DNA of 6,082 nucleotides, from contig SLSG01000025.1 in assembly GCA_007130545.1 (NCBI GenBank), forward strand, positions 1 through 6,082, written 5' to 3'. Below, in pieces: positions 1-5,806 of this stretch (the stretch's first letter is position 1; the number at the start of each line of letters is the position of its first letter). Made by a program: the position numbers and the translations under genes. The notes beneath the pieces are model-generated. The model was not told where the DNA came from. It saw only the letters and a list, made by a program, of their open reading frames with translations, and made no database searches. Source of the stretch: Bacteroidales bacterium. Lineage in GTDB: Bacteria; Bacteroidota; Bacteroidia; Bacteroidales; UBA7960.

Positions 1-51
1 AAGCAGCAAAAGGACCAGAACTGCCAGACGATAATCCCATTTGTAAGGCAT
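1..51 (-). CDS. N-terminus of a divergent, probably exported or membrane protein (partial)
   Basis: On the minus strand an ATG at 51-49 opens a frame that stays open to the window edge, 17 codons in all. It reads MPYKWDYRLAVLVLLLL, a short charged or polar start followed by an unbroken run of hydrophobic residues. That is the usual form of a signal peptide or first transmembrane segment. The bases before the ATG on this strand are A-rich (an AAAAAAG tract about 10 nt upstream), as expected where Shine-Dalgarno sequences are little used. A TAnnTTTG element on the same strand at 89-82 could be its promoter. The gene continues beyond the window, so its family cannot be named. It is divergent from the receptor operon and may share control with it through the palindrome at 68-90. 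With only 17 codons, chance is possible; the position, hydrophobic pattern and promoter-like element together make it more likely than not to be real. Confidence 0.55.
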   Translation of the reverse strand, partial: MPYKWDYRLAVLVLLLL

Positions 52-67
52 AGGCAAACTTTTTTAG

Positions 68-90
68 TTATTTTTGACTCTCAAAAATAA
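68..90. promoter_or_regulatory. Perfect palindrome carrying a -7-like promoter element on each strand
   Basis: TTATTTTTGA at 68-77 is followed, after the spacer CTC, by its exact reverse complement TCAAAAATAA at 81-90. Each arm contains TATTTTTG, an exact match to the Bacteroidota -7 consensus TAnnTTTG: at 69-76 on the plus strand and at 89-82 on the minus strand. Transcription starting a few bases downstream of each element would serve the receptor operon to the right (leader of roughly 85 nt) and the partial gene to the left (leader of roughly 20-25 nt). No convincing -33 TTTG lies at normal spacing on either strand; the nearest on the plus strand, 40-43, is 25 nt upstream of the -7 element. 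The symmetry would also suit an operator bound by a dimeric regulator. The AT-rich stem is not followed by a clear U-tract, which argues against a terminator. Confidence 0.45.
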
Positions 91-123
91 ACATTTTACT
101 GAACTACACGCGATAAAACCCGG

Positions 124-159
124 CCAGGTGCTTGCCTGGAACCTTATTGTCACCAATAA
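124..159 (+). promoter_or_regulatory. Two tandem hairpins in the leader of the receptor gene
   Basis: CCAGG at 124-128 pairs with CCTGG at 135-139 around TGCTTG, and a T-G wobble can add a sixth pair. Four bases later TTATTG at 144-149 pairs perfectly with CAATAA at 154-159 around a TCAC loop. The second stem ends 7 nt before the ATG of the receptor gene, so it could affect ribosome access. I recognise no known riboswitch family. Short stems like these also arise by chance, so a regulatory role is only a suggestion. Confidence 0.3.
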
Positions 160-166
160 CCTCTCC

Positions 167-2746
167 ATGCAAAAAACAATCATATTAATTCTCTTTGTCG
201 GATGGGCCCTCGGCATCCCTGCACATGGACAGTCTTCCGAGCCCCGGCAGGAAGCATTAAGCGACACCCTGGCCATTGAGACCTCCGCAGACCCCGACAT
301 CCCGGTCATTCTGCTTTCATCAGAGGAGATCGAAGGAGACGCCGACGCCTATGATATATCAAGCCTGCTGCAGGGTTCGCGGGACATTTATGTTTCCACG
401 GCGGGGTTCACTTTCGGCAGCGCGCGTTATCGCATCCGGGGCTATGATGCGGAAAATACCCTGGTGATGATCAACGGCCTCCCGGTCAACGACCCGGAAA
501 CGGGACGGGCCTTCTACTCCACCTGGGGAGGGCTGAATGATGCCACCCGGATGACCGTCGGCCACAGTGGCATAGGGGTTGCACGGGAAAGTTTTGCCCC
601 TGTGGGGGGTGCGACCAACATCGTCACCCGGGCCTCTGAATACAGTCCGACGACCCGGATCACCTACAGCAATGCCAACCGCTCCTATGTCCACCGCGCC
701 ATGTTCACCCATGCCACCGGCATGCAGGACAACGGCTGGGCCCTGACCCTTAGCGGATCCAGGCGATCTGCAGGGGAAGGCTACGTGAAAGGAACCTTTT
801 ACGATGCCTGGGCTTATTTCCTTTCCGCCGAGCGGAGGCTCAGCGACCGGCACAGCCTGGGCTTTACCGCTTTCGGTGCTCCTTCCAGGACCGGGCGGCC
901 AGGGGTGGCCACCCAGGAAGTGTATGACCTGGTGGGGGACAACTTCTACAACCCCAACTGGGGCTACCAGAACGGGGAGGTGAGAAACTCCAGGGTGAAC
1001 CACTACCACACCCCCCACCTGATCTTTTCCCATTACTGGGACCCCTCGGTTGATACACGGCTGACCAGCAGCCTTTCCTATGCGTTCGGCCGCGGGGGTT
1101 CCACTGCCCTGAACTGGTATGACAGCCATGCCTCTTACGATGACTGGGACTTTCACCTGGCCGGGGACCCGCGGCCGGATTATTACCGCTGGCTACCCTC
1201 TTTCCACACGAATGACCCTTCGATGCAGGCGCACCTGACCGGGCTTTGGCAAAACGACGAACAGTTCAGGCAGATCAACTGGGACTGGCTTTTCAATGCC
1301 AACAGGAAAAACCTTCACGCCGTTCACAATGCGAACGGCAGCCCGGGCAATACCGTCACGGGTTACCGGTCCAAATACATTGTGGAGGAAAGACGCAATG
1401 ACCGGAACCAACTGCAATTCAATACCAACCTGGTGCATGCCCCCGACCCGACCCATACCCTTTCCGGCGGACTAAACGTGTCGCTGGCAAAGACCCATCA
1501 ATTCAAGGTTTTGGAGGATTTGCTGGGCGGGGAGTGGTGGCTGGACATCGACCAGTTCGCGGAGCGGGATTTCGCTGATGAGGACATGGCCCAGAATGAC
1601 CTGAGGAACCCGAACCGACTGATCGGCGAAGGAGACCGCTTCGGGTACGACTTTACCGGCCACATCAACCAGTACAGCCTCTTTGTCCAGAGCGAATGGA
1701 TTTTGCCACGCTGGGATTTCTTCGTGGCCGGAACCCTTTCCCAGACCACTTTCTGGCGCACCGGCCATATGCAGAACGCCCGTTTCCCCGATAACTCCTT
1801 TGGAGACAGCGAAAAACAGCATTTCACCAATTTTGGGTTAAAAGGAGGCACCACCTATAAGCTGACCGGACGGCATTACTTCACGGCCAATGCTGCCTAT
1901 ATGACCCGGGCACCCTTTTTCCGGTCCGCCTACGTTTCCTCCCGCGTCAGGGACCACCTGATCGACAATCTGCAGAGCGAGACCATCCTCTCGGCAGATA
2001 TCAGCTACTTCATCCGGAGCCCCCGGGTCAAATCCAGACTTACGCTGTTCTACACCGACTTTTTGGATCAGACCTGGTCCAGAAGCTTTTACCACGATGA
2101 ATTCCGGACCTTTGTGAATTACATCATGACCGGGGTGGACACCCGCCACATGGGGGTGGAACTGGGCATTGACTTCCAGGTTTCCCCAAGCATTTCTTCT
2201 TACCTGGTGGCCGGTACCGGTGATTATTTCTACAACTCCAGGCCCACGGTCACCATTGCCCGCGACAACGATTTCCAGGTGGTCTCCGAACAGCGTACGG
2301 TGTACCTGCAGAATTACAAGCTTGGCGGACTGACGCATTCGGCGGCCTCTGCCGGACTGAGGTATGACAGTCCGCAGTACTGGTTCGCCGGCATCAACGG
2401 GAATATCTTCGGCGACATTTATATCGACATCAACCCCGACCGCCGCACGGCAGAAGCGGTACAACACCTGGTAACCACCGACCCGCAATGGGAGCAAATG
2501 CTGCTGCAGGAAAAGCTGGGGCACGGCATTACCTTTGACCTGTTTGCCGGAAAATCCTGGCGCATCCGCTACGATTATTTCATAAACATCAACATCAGTG
2601 TCAGCAATTTGCTTGACGCCAGGAACCTGGGTATCGGGGGCTTCGAGCAGTTGCGTTACGACGCCCACGAACCCGAAAAGTTTGGTTCCCGTTACTTTTA
2701 CCTTTACGGCAGGACCTTTTTCGCCAACCTGGCATTCCGGTTCTAG
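167..2746 (+). CDS. TonB-dependent outer-membrane receptor
   Basis: This encodes an 859-residue outer-membrane transporter that would import a ligand using energy relayed by TonB-ExbB-ExbD. I chose ATG 167 because it opens directly on a signal peptide: MQK, a hydrophobic stretch to about residue 17, and probable cleavage near A19-H20-G21. A TTG in frame at 74 would put 31 hydrophilic residues before this signal and is unlikely. The plug domain spans about residues 44-156. It includes the RYRIRGYD stretch (about 87-94), VMINGLPVND (100-109) and the plug-end pattern PVGGATNIVTR. The rest is a beta-barrel rich in Tyr, Trp and Phe, ending in FFANLAFRF with the terminal Phe expected of BAM substrates. 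The plug follows closely after the signal peptide. There is no carboxypeptidase-D-like regulatory domain and no room for a signalling domain, unlike classic SusC proteins. I see no cysteine. Two DUF5689 lipoproteins follow in the same direction. The ligand is unknown. Confidence 0.93.
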   Translation: MQKTIILILFVGWALGIPAHGQSSEPRQEALSDTLAIETSADPDIPVILLSSEEIEGDADAYDISSLLQGSRDIYVSTAGFTFGSARYRIRGYDAENTLVMINGLPVNDPETGRAFYSTWGGLNDATRMTVGHSGIGVARESFAPVGGATNIVTRASEYSPTTRITYSNANRSYVHRAMFTHATGMQDNGWALTLSGSRRSAGEGYVKGTFYDAWAYFLSAERRLSDRHSLGFTAFGAPSRTGRPGVATQEVYDLVGDNFYNPNWGYQNGEVRNSRVNHYHTPHLIFSHYWDPSVDTRLTSSLSYAFGRGGSTALNWYDSHASYDDWDFHLAGDPRPDYYRWLPSFHTNDPSMQAHLTGLWQNDEQFRQINWDWLFNANRKNLHAVHNANGSPGNTVTGYRSKYIVEERRNDRNQLQFNTNLVHAPDPTHTLSGGLNVSLAKTHQFKVLEDLLGGEWWLDIDQFAERDFADEDMAQNDLRNPNRLIGEGDRFGYDFTGHINQYSLFVQSEWILPRWDFFVAGTLSQTTFWRTGHMQNARFPDNSFGDSEKQHFTNFGLKGGTTYKLTGRHYFTANAAYMTRAPFFRSAYVSSRVRDHLIDNLQSETILSADISYFIRSPRVKSRLTLFYTDFLDQTWSRSFYHDEFRTFVNYIMTGVDTRHMGVELGIDFQVSPSISSYLVAGTGDYFYNSRPTVTIARDNDFQVVSEQRTVYLQNYKLGGLTHSAASAGLRYDSPQYWFAGINGNIFGDIYIDINPDRRTAEAVQHLVTTDPQWEQMLLQEKLGHGITFDLFAGKSWRIRYDYFININISVSNLLDARNLGIGGFEQLRYDAHEPEKFGSRYFYLYGRTFFANLAFRF

Positions 2747-2786
2747 CATTGTTCCCGGCTCCGGCATTCGTTTCGGTTCCGGCATT
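2731..2786 (+). repeat. Degenerate 18-bp tandem repeat across the receptor stop codon and spacer
   Basis: AGCATTGTTCCCGGCTCC (2745-2762) is followed directly by GGCATTCGTTTCGGTTCC (2763-2780). A partial third copy, GGCATT, lies at 2781-2786. A shortened copy, GGCATTCCGGTTCT, lies at 2731-2744 and encodes the receptor's final residues before the stop. The repeat therefore fills most of the 51-nt gap to the next gene and seems to have grown out of the receptor's 3' end. No hairpin plus U-tract terminator is seen, so read-through into the lipoprotein genes is likely. Confidence 0.6.
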
Positions 2787-2797
2787 AAACGAAAAAA

Positions 2798-4168
2798 ATG
2801 ATGAAGCATCCGACAATAATTTTAAAGATCGCGGGACTGGCCCTGCTGCTGATTCTTGCCGGCGGTGGTTGTATCCACGATGATTTCGATGAACCTGCCA
2901 ACTGGGAGATGCCGGTCGGGGAGACAATGACCGTGGCCGAACTCCGCGCCATGTTCAGCGGGGAGCCGGTCCGGTTTGACGGTGATTACTCCGTGTATGC
3001 CACGGTAACGATGGACGACAAGGGCGGGAACATTTACCGGAGTGCCTATATAGAGGACGGGACAGGAGCCATCAACCTGCGCCTGGTGGCCCCTGGCGGG
3101 ATCTACCAGGGCGATTCCATCCGGCTGTACCTGCGGGGCACCACGCTGACCTCCTACCAACGGCTGTTGCAGCTGGAGGATGTGAACGTGGACCGGAACA
3201 TCTTCAAACTCGAAGTGGACAAAAGCATTTCCCCACACCCGGTCACGATAGCCGACATCCGGACGGGCCAACTGCAGTCCCGCCTGATACGGCTGGAGGA
3301 CGTTCAGTTCATTGCTGCCGATACCGGAAAAACTTTCTCAGACAGCGAGCGGCTCATCACCGAGAACCGCATGCTGGAAGACTGCAGCGGCAACCGCATC
3401 ATTGTGCGGACCAGCGGTTATGCCCATTTTGCCGACAAGCCGGTACCCGGGGGAATGGGCAGCCTGGTGGCCGTGGTATCACAGTTCCAGAATGACATGC
3501 AGCTGTTCATCCGGGATATCGGTGAGGTGCTGCTCGACGGGGACCGCTGCCCGGTGCCCGGGGACGATTACGAGCTGGTCACGATCGCCAGTCTGAAGGA
3601 AGCATACGCCCAGGGCACGATGACCGTTCCCGGGCTCTCCCGCATCGAGGGGGTCGTTATATCTGACACGGAGCATGGGAACCATCCGGGCCAGAACCTG
3701 TTCATCATGGACGATACCGGGCATGGCATCGTTCTGAGGTTCTCCTCCTTCCATGATTTCCCGCTGGGCACCCGCCTGCGCGCAGTGTTCTCCTCCCCCA
3801 TGCCGATGAATGTATTCAACGGCCTGCTGCAGATTGAGAACCTGCCCAACGGGAATGCCTATGACCTGGGCCCCGGCCTACTGCCTCAACCGACCACACT
3901 GACGGTCCAGGAAGCCGTCAGCCAGTCTGACCGCTACCAGTCGACACTGGTACACATTGTCGATGCCAGCTTCAGCGGGGCATCCACATTTGGACAGGGA
4001 CCCACCCTCTCTGACGCAACAGGGCAGATCCCGGTCTTCACCCATGGCTGGGCCAGCTTCTCAGGCGATGCCGTCCCGGGCGGCACCGTAAACGTCACAG
4101 GGATCCTTTCGGTGTTCAACCAGCCGCAGATCCTGATCCGGAACCTGAACGACATCACCACACCCTAA
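2798..4168 (+). CDS. DUF5689 surface lipoprotein with four OB-like modules
   Basis: This encodes a 456-residue lipoprotein, probably on the cell surface and partner to the upstream receptor. ATG 2798 and ATG 2801 are adjacent; both follow an A-rich tract (GAAAAAA) with no Shine-Dalgarno, and either could start translation. A type II signal ends at C25 (LAGGGC, an imperfect lipobox). The following IHDDFDE places acids at +4 and +5, like the lipoprotein export signal described in Flavobacterium (SDDFE). Residues about 45-250 match DUF5689: VYATVT, GNIYRSAYIEDGTGAINLRL, an LLQLEDV strand, then NRIIVRTSGYAHFAD and QLFIRDI. Residues about 260-456 repeat the same plan more divergently (LFIMDDTGHGIVLRF, LLQIENL, LSDATGQI, PQILIRNLNDI). 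Each unit thus seems to contain two OB-like beta-barrels, four in total. The mature protein has two other cysteines, C196 and C251. No catalytic motif is seen. Ligand binding is inferred, and the ligand is unknown. Confidence 0.87.
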   Translation: MMKHPTIILKIAGLALLLILAGGGCIHDDFDEPANWEMPVGETMTVAELRAMFSGEPVRFDGDYSVYATVTMDDKGGNIYRSAYIEDGTGAINLRLVAPGGIYQGDSIRLYLRGTTLTSYQRLLQLEDVNVDRNIFKLEVDKSISPHPVTIADIRTGQLQSRLIRLEDVQFIAADTGKTFSDSERLITENRMLEDCSGNRIIVRTSGYAHFADKPVPGGMGSLVAVVSQFQNDMQLFIRDIGEVLLDGDRCPVPGDDYELVTIASLKEAYAQGTMTVPGLSRIEGVVISDTEHGNHPGQNLFIMDDTGHGIVLRFSSFHDFPLGTRLRAVFSSPMPMNVFNGLLQIENLPNGNAYDLGPGLLPQPTTLTVQEAVSQSDRYQSTLVHIVDASFSGASTFGQGPTLSDATGQIPVFTHGWASFSGDAVPGGTVNVTGILSVFNQPQILIRNLNDITTP

Positions 4169-4180
4169 ACCATCCCTCTC

Positions 4181-5806
4181 ATGAGTCCGACATACCGCAT
4201 AATCCTTTTATTAACCATCCCTGCCCTGCTGCTGGGCCTGCTGCCTTCCTGCGAACAGGAAGCACTCGACTCCCCTCCGCTGAACGAGCTGGACGGGACC
4301 CTGAGCCTGGCCGAGTTAAGGGCATTGTACACCGGGCAGCCAGTGCATTTTAGCGGGAACCTGGCCGTTTATGCTACGGTCACCATGGGCGAAGCATCCG
4401 GGAACATCTACCGCAACATCTTCGTACAGGATGAAACGGCCGCACTGAACGTGCGCATGGACTTTGCCGGTCAAGTGAGGGAGGGGGATCTGGTCAGGCT
4501 CTCATTGCAGGGGACCGTCCTGGGCAGCTACAACAACATGCTGCAGCTGGACTCCGTGGCCTTCGGCCGGAACCTGGTCCGCCAGGGAGAAGGCGTACCG
4601 GTGGAGCCAGCAGTGGTCAGCATTCCTGACATCCTTGCCGGGGGCCACCAGGCAGCGATCGTAAAGCTGGAAGGCGTGCAGTTTGCCACCGGCGAACTGG
4701 GATCACGCTTTGCCAATGTAGCCGAAGGGATCACAGAGAACCGCAACCTGATCGACTGCGACAACAACCGCATCATCGTACGCACCAGTCCGTTCGCCGA
4801 TTTCGCCAACCAATACCTGCCGGAAGGAAATGGCAGCCTGGTGGCCGTCGTTTCCCAGTTCGGAAATACCTGGCAGCTGTTCATCCGCAGCAAGGAGGAA
4901 CTCCTGATGGACGGCGAGCGTTGCGATGTGGGTGACCCGGCAGGATCCGGCAGCTTTGAGGATCCGTTCAATGTGGCTTACGGCCTGGCCAGCTCATCCG
5001 GGGACAATGTCTGGGTGGAAGGCTTTATCGTCGGGGTGATGGAGACGACGTCGGACCCCTTTGCTCCTTCCTTTGGGGCGCCTTTCCAGACAAATTCCAA
5101 TATCATCATTGCCGACCGGGAAGATGAAACTTCCCTGGAGAATGCCCTGATCGTGCAGCTTCCCGCCGGAGCGGTGCGTGCGGCCCTGAACCTGGTGGAC
5201 AATGCAGGGAACCTGGGCAAGCAGGTGGTGATCCGTGGTGACCTGGGCACCTATTTCGGAAGACCCGGACTCTTAAGGGCCTCCGGTTACTGGATGGACG
5301 GGCAGGGGGTCGTGCCCCAAACCGCATTCTGGGAAGAGAGATTCTCCAATGACCTGGGTGGTTTCACTTCGTTCAATCTGTTGGGGGCCCAGGACTGGGA
5401 GCACGCCACATGGGACGGGGGCTGTGCCTATATGAGCGGGTTTGCAGGCGGCGGGAACCGGGCCAACGAAAACTGGCTGGTATCCCCCCCCGTTTCCCTG
5501 CAGGGACGCAGCAATGTGAACCTCCACCTGAGGGAGGCCATCAATTTCATAACCAGCCACAGCGACCTGCAGGTACTGGTCTCTGACAATTATCAGGGGG
5601 GTGACCCGGGTGCATCGGGAGACTGGACCCTGCTCAGCGGGTTTAACCGCCCGCCGGGTACAAACTGGACTTTTGTCGACAGCGGGGCCATTTCGCTCGC
5701 CGCATTTGATGGTGAGACCATCCATATTGCCTTCCGGTATACAAGCACTACCTCCGGGGCTTCGGCCTGGCAGGTCAGCAGGCTCAGGTTGACATCGGAT
5801 GAGTGA
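4181..5806 (+). CDS. DUF5689 / DUF6359-like / choice-of-anchor-J-like lipoprotein
   Basis: This encodes a 541-residue lipoprotein, 12 nt downstream of its paralogue and surely co-transcribed with it. The signal peptide ends in the lipobox LPSC with lipidated C24; the next residues, EQEALD, are acidic, which fits export to the surface. Residues about 44-248 are DUF5689 and align along their whole length with the first unit of the preceding protein: AELRALYTG, VYATVTM, GNIYRNIFVQDETAALNVRM, NRIIVRTSPFADFAN, GSLVAVVSQF and DGERC. Residues about 257-372 resemble DUF6359, another OB-like family (VWVEGFIVGV, NIIIADRED, LIVQLPAGAVR, NLGKQVVIRGDLGTYFGRPG). Residues about 383-540 resemble the choice-of-anchor-J / cleaved-adhesin beta-sandwich: ERFSNDLGGF, ENWLVSPPVSL, QVLVSDNYQGG, IHIAFRYTST. 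Such sandwiches often bind carbohydrate or other surface ligands, but here that is inference. The protein may be the ligand-capture partner of the receptor. No type IX secretion sorting domain is seen at the C-terminus. Confidence 0.88.
   Translation: MSPTYRIILLLTIPALLLGLLPSCEQEALDSPPLNELDGTLSLAELRALYTGQPVHFSGNLAVYATVTMGEASGNIYRNIFVQDETAALNVRMDFAGQVREGDLVRLSLQGTVLGSYNNMLQLDSVAFGRNLVRQGEGVPVEPAVVSIPDILAGGHQAAIVKLEGVQFATGELGSRFANVAEGITENRNLIDCDNNRIIVRTSPFADFANQYLPEGNGSLVAVVSQFGNTWQLFIRSKEELLMDGERCDVGDPAGSGSFEDPFNVAYGLASSSGDNVWVEGFIVGVMETTSDPFAPSFGAPFQTNSNIIIADREDETSLENALIVQLPAGAVRAALNLVDNAGNLGKQVVIRGDLGTYFGRPGLLRASGYWMDGQGVVPQTAFWEERFSNDLGGFTSFNLLGAQDWEHATWDGGCAYMSGFAGGGNRANENWLVSPPVSLQGRSNVNLHLREAINFITSHSDLQVLVSDNYQGGDPGASGDWTLLSGFNRPPGTNWTFVDSGAISLAAFDGETIHIAFRYTSTTSGASAWQVSRLRLTSDE

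Noticed and set aside
74..166. In-frame extension of the receptor from a TTG at 74
   Set aside because: It would add 31 hydrophilic residues before a good signal peptide, it overlaps the likely promoter palindrome and the hairpins, and TTG is a weaker start than ATG 167.
359..1156. Long open frame on the minus strand inside the receptor (265 codons)
   Set aside because: It is antisense to a clear receptor gene, is rich in Gly, Pro and Val as expected of a shadow frame in GC-rich DNA, and shows no recognisable domain.
2747..2797. Possible terminator or separate promoter between the receptor and the first lipoprotein
   Set aside because: The GC-rich bases form a tandem direct repeat rather than a stem followed by U's, and I see no TAnnTTTG element, so one operon is the simpler reading.
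1838..2809. Long open frame on the minus strand (323 codons) over the receptor's 3' end
   Set aside because: It is antisense to the barrel-coding region; its start lies in the 18-bp repeat and gives a low-complexity peptide. No family recognised.
2822..3271. Minus-strand open frame inside the first lipoprotein gene
   Set aside because: It is a shadow of the DUF5689 coding frame, without a signal, motif or plausible start region.
2798..5806. SusD-like lipoprotein
   Set aside because: Both proteins are beta-rich with DUF5689 motifs and have none of the helical repeat character of SusD.
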